A DNA stretch of 40,085 bases, from positions 1 through 40,085 of the forward strand of contig CASFCU010000027.1 of the NCBI GenBank assembly GCA_949293285.1, given 5' to 3'. Source of the stretch: an uncultured bacterium (lineage in GTDB: Bacteria; Bacillota_I; Bacilli_A; RF39; UBA660). Positions 7,638 to 14,893 of the stretch are shown here, piece after piece. The position numbers were made by a program, and so were the translations under genes. Each line of letters begins with the position of its first letter. The stretch's first letter is position 1. The notes beneath the pieces are model-generated. The model had not been told where the DNA came from and did not search any database. It worked only from the letters and a program-made list of their open reading frames with translations.

Positions 7638-8324
7638 TTGCGTATTAAAGATATTCCTGACTTTGAAAGACCAAGAGAAAGGTTACTTTCCACTGGTGCA
7701 AGTAATCTTTCGAACGAAGAGCTTTTAGCTATTATACTTAGATGTGGTACGAAACAAAAATCAGCTAAAGAACTTTCTTTGGATTTGCTAAAAGAATTAA
7801 AAACGCTTCCAGATTTAAAAAAATTAACAATACATAAAATCATGTCCATAAATGGAATTGGTATTTCTAAAGCCACCATGCTATTAGCAGTAATAGAATT
7901 AGGAAGGAGAATTTTTTCTAGTGATACCATAAGCAATAGATGTAACTATACGAGCTCATTGATGATATATGAAAATGTCAAAAATCTATTTAAGGATAAA
8001 GAACAAGAATATTTTTATTGTCTTTATTTCGATAATAAACAGCATTTAATAGGGCAAGAACTTTTATTCATGGGTACAGTCAATAGAAGTGTTGTCCATC
8101 CAAGAGAAGTATTTAAATATGCTTATCTTTATTCTGCAACAGCAATCGTATGTCTTCATAATCATCCAAGTGGAGATATTCATCCTTCCAAAGAGGATAT
8201 TAAATTAACAGAAGCACTTGTTTCTATCGGAGAAATTAATAAAATACCAATTTTAGATCATATTATTATAGGTAACAATAATTATTATAGTTTTTCTGAT
8301 AATGGGAAAATTAATAATAGGTGA
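7638..8324 (+). CDS. radC: RadC-family protein (JAMM/MPN domain)
   Basis: A 228-residue protein. An N-terminal helix-hairpin-helix region (about 20-82, INGIGISKAT) precedes a JAMM metalloprotease-type domain. The metal-site signature H-x-H-x7-S-x2-D is intact: H174, H176, S184, D187 in LHNHPSGDIHPSKEDI; the upstream Glu is in GTVNRSVVHPREVF. Despite the name, a direct DNA-repair role is doubtful for the family. Start choice: the frame is open from GTG 7629 and ATG 7632, but both lie in the SD AGGTGAT (7627-7633). TTG 7638, giving MRIKDIP, has the same spacing as other genes here and fits the family N terminus. radC before mreCD is a conserved order in Bacilli. The stop overlaps the SD of mreC. 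Confidence 0.93.
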   Translation: MRIKDIPDFERPRERLLSTGASNLSNEELLAIILRCGTKQKSAKELSLDLLKELKTLPDLKKLTIHKIMSINGIGISKATMLLAVIELGRRIFSSDTISNRCNYTSSLMIYENVKNLFKDKEQEYFYCLYFDNKQHLIGQELLFMGTVNRSVVHPREVFKYAYLYSATAIVCLHNHPSGDIHPSKEDIKLTEALVSIGEINKIPILDHIIIGNNNYYSFSDNGKINNR

Positions 8325-8328
8325 TAAT

Positions 8329-9072
8329 ATGAAAAAAAAGAAGAAAATAAATAAAAACAAGAATATTTTCAATAATAAATATACTTATATAACGATTTTT
8401 CTGATTTTAATTTTACTATCTTATTTAACCGTTGCCAACATGGTCAATATTGAAAAATATTTTCGTGATATTTTATTTTATCCAACAAAGTTATTAGATA
8501 ATCATACATTTATCGAAGAAGTAAATAATGAATTACAAAGTGAAAATGAGGATTTAAAAAAGCTTTTAGAAATCAAAGAATCATTAATTGATTATGATGT
8601 AGTATATGCAACAGTAATTCAACGAAATAATTCTTATTGGTTTAACACCATAACGATAAACAAGGGAAAATCTGATGGCATAGAAGAAAATATGGCAGTA
8701 GTAGATAGTAATGGACTAATCGGTAGTATTGATAAAGCTTCCAATAATACTTCTGTAATAAAGCTAATTACCATGGATGATAAATATAATAACATTTCAG
8801 TAAAAATAAAAGGAGAAGAAGAAATTAACAAAATATTAAAAGTGTCTAATAATAAATTAATAATAGAAGGAATTAATAAAAATGCCAAAGTAAGTATTGG
8901 TAATAAAATAGTAACAAATGGACTGAGTGACAAATTCCCGAGTGGAATTATTATTGGAGAGATTATTTCATTAGACAATGATTTTTATAATGTAAGTAAT
9001 ATTGCCACTGTGAAATTAGCAGCAGACATGGAAAACATAAGATTTGTAGCAATACTAAAGAGGAAAATATGA
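8329..9072 (+). CDS. mreC: rod shape-determining protein MreC
   Basis: MreC is a bitopic protein of the elongasome that links the MreB/MreD complex to the wall synthases. The 247-residue protein has a Lys-rich cytoplasmic start, one transmembrane helix (about 20-38), a short coiled-coil segment (60-90, EEVNNELQSENEDLKKLLEI) and the two-lobed beta domain (VVYATVIQRNNSYWFNTITI, then INKGKSDGIEENMAVV). The frame opens at 8302 within radC, but the SD AGGTGAT (8319-8325) places the start at ATG 8329. It overlaps mreD by 4 nt (ATGA). MreB is not adjacent. Confidence 0.93.
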   Translation: MKKKKKINKNKNIFNNKYTYITIFLILILLSYLTVANMVNIEKYFRDILFYPTKLLDNHTFIEEVNNELQSENEDLKKLLEIKESLIDYDVVYATVIQRNNSYWFNTITINKGKSDGIEENMAVVDSNGLIGSIDKASNNTSVIKLITMDDKYNNISVKIKGEEEINKILKVSNNKLIIEGINKNAKVSIGNKIVTNGLSDKFPSGIIIGEIISLDNDFYNVSNIATVKLAADMENIRFVAILKRKI

Positions 9073-9545
9073 TTGTCATAGGTATTTTTTCTTTACTTTT
9101 AGATTTAACAATATTAAATTTTTCTAAATACTTATTTTTAGAAATATCACTAATTTTTCCGTGTCTCACTTTAGTATTCATTGTTTTTTATTCTTATTTC
9201 TCTAATAAAAAAAATAATCTCTTTCTATTCATAATGGCTCTTTTATATGGAATTATTATCAATAATAACATAGCCATTACTATTATTCTATTTAGCATTC
9301 TCTATTGGTTCATTACAACCATGAAGAAAAAACTTAAAAATAACTTTATACTGTTTATCATTTTGGTTATGGCATCTTTATTTTTATATGATGCAATATA
9401 TTTTTTCTTTTTAGCTGTAATTAGTTATATAAAATTTGATCTTTTTTATTTATTCTATAAATTTTATAATAGTATACTTTTAAATGCTTTCTATGCACTG
9501 ATTCTTTATTTTACAGAATTAGTTCTAATTTCTAATAAAAAATAA
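9069..9545 (+). CDS. mreD: rod shape-determining protein MreD
   Basis: A 158-residue protein that is almost wholly hydrophobic, with about five transmembrane helices, matching MreD in size and topology. The sequence family is weakly conserved, so the call leans on its position: it overlaps mreC by 4 nt in an ATGA junction and is followed by spoIVFA, as in the mre-min-spoIVF region of Bacillus subtilis. MreD is a membrane partner of MreC in lateral wall growth. Confidence 0.88.
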   Translation: MIVIGIFSLLLDLTILNFSKYLFLEISLIFPCLTLVFIVFYSYFSNKKNNLFLFIMALLYGIIINNNIAITIILFSILYWFITTMKKKLKNNFILFIILVMASLFLYDAIYFFFLAVISYIKFDLFYLFYKFYNSILLNAFYALILYFTELVLISNKK

Positions 9546-9568
9546 TACTTATTATTAGAGATGATTTT

Positions 9569-10177
9569 ATGAATGATTATAAAAGTTTAAATAAATATTT
9601 AAATAAAAAATCAGAGAAAAATAATAACAATGCAACAATAAATACATTTATTAGAAACTTTATAAGCAAAGTTCTAATTTCTTTGATAATTTTTATTCTG
9701 TTTTTAATCGGAAATAAAATTAGTATTAATTTTAAAAGTTCTTTTTATGATAAAGTCTATGGCACAACATTTTCTTTTGCTACAATAAATAATTGGTATA
9801 AAAATAATTTTGGAGATATTTTCCCAATAGAAAATATCCTTCCGAATGCTGTAGAAGTTTTCAGTGAAAAACTTTCCTATGAAAGTGCTAATGTATACAA
9901 AGATGGAGTAGCTCTAAAAGTTTCTAATCAATATTTAGTTCCTCTTTTAAACAATGGTATCGTAATATACATTGGAGAGAAAGAAGGTTATGGAAAAACG
10001 TTAATAGTGCAAGAAGAAAGTGGAATTGATGTGTGGTATAGTAATATCAATTTTAGTGATGTCGAGTTGTATGATTACGTAAAAAAGGGAAGCTTTATTG
10101 GAGAAGCGGATGGAGATACTATATACTTATTATTTCAAAAAGAGGGAGAATTTTTAGATTATAAAGACTATATTTAA
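9569..10177 (+). CDS. spoIVFA: SpoIVFA-like regulator of the SpoIVFB protease (degenerate LytM domain)
   Basis: A 202-residue protein with a polar N-terminal cytoplasmic segment, one transmembrane helix (about 33-53) and a C-terminal domain from about 105 that reads as a LytM/M23 beta fold (LNNGIVIYIGEKEGYGKTLI, then YVKKGSFIGEADG). The two metal-binding His positions of active M23 enzymes are occupied by DVWYSN and IYLLFQK, so it should be inactive as a peptidase. That is the condition of SpoIVFA, which holds SpoIVFB inactive in the outer forespore membrane until the forespore signal arrives. Its neighbours, mreCD before and the SpoIVFB-like protease after, are the same as in Bacillus subtilis except that minCD is absent. 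Confidence 0.85.
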   Translation: MNDYKSLNKYLNKKSEKNNNNATINTFIRNFISKVLISLIIFILFLIGNKISINFKSSFYDKVYGTTFSFATINNWYKNNFGDIFPIENILPNAVEVFSEKLSYESANVYKDGVALKVSNQYLVPLLNNGIVIYIGEKEGYGKTLIVQEESGIDVWYSNINFSDVELYDYVKKGSFIGEADGDTIYLLFQKEGEFLDYKDYI

Positions 10178-10916
10178 ATATTTTTACATTCATCCCTTAA
10201 CGTATTTATTTATATTTCTAGCACTGTTAACTGCTAATTTTAAAAAAATCATTATTTACATGTCCATTATTTTTGTTCATGAATTAGGTCATTTAATAGC
10301 AGCAAAATACTATAAATGGAACACAGATAAAATCTACATATATCCACTTGGTGGAGTGACTAAATTTAATGAATGCATCAACAAACCCTTGAAAGAAGAA
10401 CTAGTAATTACGATAATGGGGCCTTTGTTCCAAATAGTCTACTATTATATTTTAACTTTTCTAGGGGTTAAAAATATAGTAACATTTAACTTTATTCTTC
10501 TTTCCTTCAATCTTTTGCCAATTTATCCTTTAGATGGTGGAAAACTTTTAAACATTGCTTTATCTTCTTTTTTTCCATATAAATTAAGTTACAAAATAAC
10601 TATATATATATCGTATCTTTTTTACTTCTTAGAACTTTTTTTCTTTGCCTTCTTTTCTAACTCCTATTTTTTTATACTGATTTCTTTTCTTCTTCTTTTC
10701 AAGATTATAGAAGAGGATTCCAAAAGAAATTACTATTTTAATAAGTTTTTACTAGAAAGATACTTAGGAAATTATCACTTTAAATATGTAAAATATATTT
10801 CATCAATAAGTAGTATGCAAAAAAATAGAAATCATATCTTTAAATACCGTGACAATGTAATCACAGAAAAACAGATGCTAAAAAATATTTTTAATAGCAC
10901 AAAACTTATCTCTTGA
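10158..10916 (+). CDS. spoIVFB: SpoIVFB-like intramembrane metalloprotease (site-2 protease, M50)
   Basis: SpoIVFB cleaves the pro-sequence from pro-sigma-K in the mother cell. The catalytic HELGH motif (H41, E42, H45) lies in the second hydrophobic segment and the third metal ligand is in NLLPIYPLDGGKLL, close to the SpoIVFB form of this motif. The first ATG in frame (10260) has no SD and would cut off the first transmembrane segment. The frame is open back to 10158, and residues 1-40 from there (YIHPLTYLFIFLALL region) resemble the SpoIVFB N terminus. ATT 10158 lies 9 nt after the SD-like GAGGGAG (10142-10148), so I infer a rare ATT start with a 20-nt overlap of spoIVFA; ATA 10161 or 10170 are alternatives. 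Length about 252 residues. Confidence 0.88.
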   Translation: MIKTIFKYFYIHPLTYLFIFLALLTANFKKIIIYMSIIFVHELGHLIAAKYYKWNTDKIYIYPLGGVTKFNECINKPLKEELVITIMGPLFQIVYYYILTFLGVKNIVTFNFILLSFNLLPIYPLDGGKLLNIALSSFFPYKLSYKITIYISYLFYFLELFFFAFFSNSYFFILISFLLLFKIIEEDSKRNYYFNKFLLERYLGNYHFKYVKYISSISSMQKNRNHIFKYRDNVITEKQMLKNIFNSTKLIS

Positions 10917-10950
10917 TTTACTAAAGTGATTAAACTTAGTTACCTAATAT

Positions 10951-11118
10951 ATGCCTAGAGCAAAAAAGTACGTGTGCTACCACTTATCTTTGTTAACATC
11001 TTGGACTTTTTACAGAAAAGATAAGAAAGAAATTTTAAAATCACCGGAAATTGTTTTTATACTATATAAATATTTTGATATCAATGATCAATTACCAATT
11101 AATTTATTCGTTCCTTAA
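10951..11118 (+). CDS. possible small protein or remnant, 55 codons
   Basis: An open frame from ATG 10951 to TAA 11116-11118 with residue use like the neighbours (KKEILKSPEIVFILYKYFD in the middle). No SD precedes the ATG and I do not recognise the sequence. It may be an eroded gene. A 9-bp inverted repeat (CTTATCTTT 10983-10991, AAAGATAAG 11017-11025) falls inside it. Confidence 0.25.
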   Translation: MPRAKKYVCYHLSLLTSWTFYRKDKKEILKSPEIVFILYKYFDINDQLPINLFVP

Positions 11119-11153
11119 ATTTTTTGTTTTCATATATTACACTAGGTGAAGTA

Positions 11154-12551
11154 ATGAAGAATTTATTTGATTTATATTGCATTGATGTTTTAGTCAATGA
11201 TATTAAGACCAATTCTAAAGAAGTAATGAAAAATGATTTATTTGCCTGTATTAAAGGAGTAACTACCGATAGACATAAATACATTGATGAAGCTATAAAA
11301 AAAGGAGCCTCTTGTCTAGTAGTATCCAAAGGGAAAAAATATACAATTCCATATGTTAAAGTAAAAAATGTAAACAAAGAATTGATAAATATTTTAGATA
11401 GCTTTTATAATAATGCCAAAAATATTGGAATAATAGCAGTAACTGGAACGGATGGAAAAACAACGACCGCATCGATAATCAAAGATTTATTAGGTGAGAG
11501 TTGTGGATATATGGGAACCAATGGGATTAGTGGAAAAAATATCAAAGCAAGTAGTAATAACACCACACCGTCAATTGAATTGGTCTATAAATATTTAGAT
11601 AAATTTGCAACTGTTGGCATGAAGTTTGCTAGCATAGAAGCCTCAAGTGAGGGAATGCTCCATAAAAGATTAGAAGGTCTATCTTTCCAAGTGGCAATAC
11701 TTACTAACTTTACAGAAGACCACTTAAATGTTCACAAAACATTAGATAATTATCTAAAATGCAAAAGAAAAGTATTTCATCAACTAGATAAAAACGGTAC
11801 AGCAATATTAAACAGAGATGATTCTTCTTATCAAAAATTTAGAAAAATATGTAAATCGAAGGTACTAACTTATGGAAAAAATAAATACAGTAACCTTAGA
11901 ATCATAGACTTCAAAGAAGAAACAGATAAAACCCAAATAACTTATATTTACGATAAACAAAAAATTACCATAGATAGTCCTTTACTAGGAGAATTTAATG
12001 TCTATAATTTAAGTGCGGCCATTCTTGCTTTAATTGCTCTTGGATATGAAATGTCTGATATTAGAAAAAGAATAAATAACATAAAAACTCCTCTGGGAAG
12101 ATGTGAATTTTTGCACTATGGAACCAATTACAAGCTTCTTATAGATTATGCCCATACAGAAAATGGAATAAGAAATATACTAACTTATTTAAATAAAATA
12201 AAAAAAGCAAGAATTATTACTATATCTGGCTCTGCTGGGGGAAGAGAAAAAGAAAAAAGAGGAAAGATGGGGAAGGCTCTGCAAGAATTATCTGACCTTG
12301 TAATATATACGATGGATGATCCAAGAGATGAGGATGTGATGGATATCATAGAAGCACTAATCGATAAAACCACTAATAATTATTTAATAGAACCAGATCG
12401 AAAAAAGGCAATATTAAAAGCCTTAGAAATGGCAAAACCAAATGATATTGTTGCTATTCTTGGAAAAGGAAGAGATAATTATATGGCAATTGGCAATGAA
12501 AAAATTTTCTACAGTGATGTATCAGTCTTAGATGAGTATTTCCATAAATAA
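11154..12551 (+). CDS. murE: UDP-N-acetylmuramyl-tripeptide synthetase (MurE)
   Basis: MurE adds the third amino acid (meso-DAP or L-Lys) to UDP-MurNAc-L-Ala-D-Glu. The 465-residue protein has the three Mur-ligase domains: ATP-binding loop GTDGKTTT at 98-105, the central segment ILTNFTEDHLNVH, the carbamylated-Lys region YLKCKRKVFHQL, and the C-terminal DYAHTENGI and GSAGGREKEKRG. The substrate loop is DDPRDED (D388-R391); DAP-adding enzymes carry DNPR here, with the Arg contacting DAP, so DAP is favoured, with Asp in place of Asn. ATG 11154 follows the SD AGGTGA (11144-11149); an in-frame codon at 11124 lacks one. It lies between spoIVFB and sigK. Confidence 0.94.
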   Translation: MKNLFDLYCIDVLVNDIKTNSKEVMKNDLFACIKGVTTDRHKYIDEAIKKGASCLVVSKGKKYTIPYVKVKNVNKELINILDSFYNNAKNIGIIAVTGTDGKTTTASIIKDLLGESCGYMGTNGISGKNIKASSNNTTPSIELVYKYLDKFATVGMKFASIEASSEGMLHKRLEGLSFQVAILTNFTEDHLNVHKTLDNYLKCKRKVFHQLDKNGTAILNRDDSSYQKFRKICKSKVLTYGKNKYSNLRIIDFKEETDKTQITYIYDKQKITIDSPLLGEFNVYNLSAAILALIALGYEMSDIRKRINNIKTPLGRCEFLHYGTNYKLLIDYAHTENGIRNILTYLNKIKKARIITISGSAGGREKEKRGKMGKALQELSDLVIYTMDDPRDEDVMDIIEALIDKTTNNYLIEPDRKKAILKALEMAKPNDIVAILGKGRDNYMAIGNEKIFYSDVSVLDEYFHK

Positions 12552-12653
12552 ATGTAGAAGATAAAAAAGATCAAAAGAATGAGAAATAAAAACCTTTTAA
12601 AGAAATAGAACTTGTTAAAATACTTAAAACATATAATTAAATGGGAGGATTAT

Positions 12654-13346
12654 ATGTTTTTTAAATTACTAGAAAAACTGAAAAGTTTATTTGTCTTTAC
12701 AACTAGCTATTCTAACAATGTTTTTTTAGATCCACTTAGTAGTGAGGAAGAAGAAGAATGCATAAAAAAAGCAAATATGGGGGATAAGCTAGCAAGAAAT
12801 AAATTGATAGAACACAATTTAAGACTTGTAGCACACATTGTAAAAAAGTTTGAATACAAAAATGTTGATCAAGATGATTTAATAAGTATAGGAACCATAG
12901 GTCTTATTAAGGGGGTAGATTCTTTTTCAAAAAGTCATGGTACGAAAATAACTACATATTGCGCAAGGTGCATTGAAAATGAAATATTAATGTATTTTAG
13001 AAGCAATAATAAAACAAATAAAAATATTTCTATTAATGAATCCATCGGCTATGATAAAGAAGGAAATGAAATAACCATACTAGATATCTTAAAAATGCCT
13101 AGTCCGGACTTTGTTGAAACGATCAATGAAAAAGATAATGTAAAACTTTTAAAAGAATATATAAAAATACTTACACCAAGAGAAAACTCTATTTTAGTTA
13201 AAAGATATGGATTGAATAATACAAAAGAAATGACACAAAAAGAAATTGCCAAAGAACTGAAAATTTCTAGAAGTTATGTCTCACGTATTGAGAAAAGAGC
13301 ACTGATGAAAATCCTTAGGGAATTTATGAAAAATAATAGGACATAA
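12654..13346 (+). CDS. sigK: RNA polymerase sporulation sigma factor, SigK-type with pro-sequence
   Basis: Sigma-K directs the last mother-cell gene set in sporulation. The 230-residue protein has a hydrophobic, Lys-containing pro-sequence (residues 1-18), then YSNNVFLDPLSS, which aligns with the segment after the cleavage site of Bacillus pro-sigma-K (Y19 at the mature start). Region 2 is highly SigK/SigE-like (NLRLVAHIVKKFE, DDLISIGTIGLIKG, TYCARCIENEILM) and region 4 carries the helix-turn-helix ISRSYVSRIEKRALMK. The start is ATG 12654, 5 nt after GGGAGG. The gene is intact, with no interrupting recombination element. A CATATAAT sequence at 12630-12637 could be part of a promoter, but no convincing -35 accompanies it. 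Confidence 0.93.
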   Translation: MFFKLLEKLKSLFVFTTSYSNNVFLDPLSSEEEEECIKKANMGDKLARNKLIEHNLRLVAHIVKKFEYKNVDQDDLISIGTIGLIKGVDSFSKSHGTKITTYCARCIENEILMYFRSNNKTNKNISINESIGYDKEGNEITILDILKMPSPDFVETINEKDNVKLLKEYIKILTPRENSILVKRYGLNNTKEMTQKEIAKELKISRSYVSRIEKRALMKILREFMKNNRT

Positions 13347-13372
13347 TATCACTTTATTATGGACTTTTTTTC
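13342..13372 (+). terminator. intrinsic terminator of sigK
   Basis: Perfect 7-bp stem CATAATA/TATTATG (13342-13348 and 13355-13361) overlapping the sigK stop, then GAC and a seven-T run. Confidence 0.75.
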
Positions 13373-13388
13373 TATATACCGTTATAAT
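13360..13388 (+). promoter_or_regulatory. possible sigma-A promoter of the deacetylase gene
   Basis: TGGACT (13360-13365), 17-nt spacer, TATAAT (13383-13388). The -35 lies in the sigK terminator and matches 4 of 6 consensus bases. Confidence 0.45.
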
Positions 13389-13414
13389 TGACTTAAATAC
13401 ACGAGGTGTTCATT

Positions 13415-14881
13415 ATGTCCGAGAATATTGAGTATGTAGAAAAAAAAGTAAAAAAGAAGTTAGTTTTGAAAAAAAAAACAATCTCTATCATTGGGATAAT
13501 ATTGATTTCCTTTCTGTTTCTTTTTTCTTTATTTTATATATTTTTTGTTCCCAAAATCACATTAGAAGGTGGAACTCATATTAAAATAGAATATGGAGAA
13601 GAATTTAGTGAACTTGGTTATAAAGCAAACTATTTAAGTCAGGATATTACAGACAAAGTATGGATAGAAGGAAAAGTGGACAATAGCAAAATCGGGACTT
13701 ACAAAATTAAATATAAAGTAAGAAAAAATAAAATAACTGTAACGAAAGAAAGAATTGTTGAAATAATAGATACGCAAAAACCAGAAATTAAACTCGTTGG
13801 AAATACAGAAGAGAACATTTGTCCTCTTTCTGAATACGAAGAAAAAGGGTATACCGCTAGTGATAATTATGATGGAGATCTAACAAGTAAAGTTTTGGTC
13901 GATATAAAAGATTCGGAAGTCATTTATACAGTTACGGATAGTAGTGGTAATTCCACTTCTTCTACTAGAAAAATAAATAGAATAGATGAAATAGCACCTG
14001 TTATTACTTTAAAAGGTAGCAGCAACTATTATATTACAGTAGGAACCAAGTACGAAGAACCAGGATATTCAGCACTGGATAACTGTGAAGGTGATGTAAC
14101 AAATCAAGTCAAAGTAGAAGGGACTGTCGACTACAAAACAGCAGGGAAATATAATATTACGTATACGGTAGAAGATTCTAAGAAAAATAAAACCACAGTA
14201 ACTAGAGTAGTCACCGTTTCTAATGAAGTTGTAACCTCTTCACCGATTAAAGGCGCCATTTATCTTACTTTTGATGATGGACCTAGTGCTACCATTACTC
14301 CTAAATTATTAGATATTTTAAAAGAAAAAAATGTAAAAGCAACATTTTTTGTAATTAATCACTCTAGTAGTTTAGATTATCTAATAAAAAGAGAATATGA
14401 TGAAGGACATACAGTAGCACTTCATAGTATGACACATAATTATTCAACGGTTTATAGTTCGATGGATGCCTATTTTGAGGATTTAGAAAAAATACAAGCC
14501 AAAGTAGAAGAAATAACAGGGCAAAAAAGTCAAATTATAAGGTTCCCAGGTGGAAGTAGTAATACCATTAGTAGAAATTATTGCAAAGGTATCATGACAA
14601 ATCTTACAAAAGAAGTACTAAATAGAGGTTACCATTATTTTGACTGGAACGTATCTAGCGGAGATGCCGGAGATGCTAAAACTTCCCAAGAAGTGTATAA
14701 TAACGTAATCAATGGCCTAAGTAAAAATAAAGCAAATGTTGTTTTGATGCACGATTTTGAAAGTAATTATAAGACATTAAACGCAATTAGTGATATAATT
14801 GATTATGGAAAAGCAAATGGCTATCAATTTTTGGCCATTGATATGTCAACAGCAATGGTTAAGCATTCACCAAATAACTAG
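13415..14881 (+). CDS. membrane-anchored polysaccharide deacetylase with Ig-like repeats
   Basis: A 488-residue type II membrane protein: Lys-rich cytoplasmic start, transmembrane helix (23-45), three Ig-like DUF5011-type repeats (about 48-265, each with an 'EPGY.A.D..GD.T..V' pattern), then a NodB deacetylase domain. Catalytic motifs are complete: TFDDGP with D287/D288, zinc ligands H337 and H341 in HSMTH, RFPGG from R376, DWN at 410-412, and LMHD with H446. It should deacetylate peptidoglycan GlcNAc or MurNAc outside the membrane, as PgdA or PdaA types do. A frame opening at 13406 starts inside the SD GAGGTG; ATG 13415 is used. Its place after sigK raises a cortex or coat role, but the promoter seen is sigma-A-like. 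Confidence 0.92.
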   Translation: MSENIEYVEKKVKKKLVLKKKTISIIGIILISFLFLFSLFYIFFVPKITLEGGTHIKIEYGEEFSELGYKANYLSQDITDKVWIEGKVDNSKIGTYKIKYKVRKNKITVTKERIVEIIDTQKPEIKLVGNTEENICPLSEYEEKGYTASDNYDGDLTSKVLVDIKDSEVIYTVTDSSGNSTSSTRKINRIDEIAPVITLKGSSNYYITVGTKYEEPGYSALDNCEGDVTNQVKVEGTVDYKTAGKYNITYTVEDSKKNKTTVTRVVTVSNEVVTSSPIKGAIYLTFDDGPSATITPKLLDILKEKNVKATFFVINHSSSLDYLIKREYDEGHTVALHSMTHNYSTVYSSMDAYFEDLEKIQAKVEEITGQKSQIIRFPGGSSNTISRNYCKGIMTNLTKEVLNRGYHYFDWNVSSGDAGDAKTSQEVYNNVINGLSKNKANVVLMHDFESNYKTLNAISDIIDYGKANGYQFLAIDMSTAMVKHSPNN

Positions 14882-14893
14882 GAGGAGTATTTT

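Noticed and set aside
12612..12653. TTG 12612 as start of sigK
   Set aside because: The added residues do not match the SigK pro-sequence and there is no SD; ATG 12654 follows GGGAGG.
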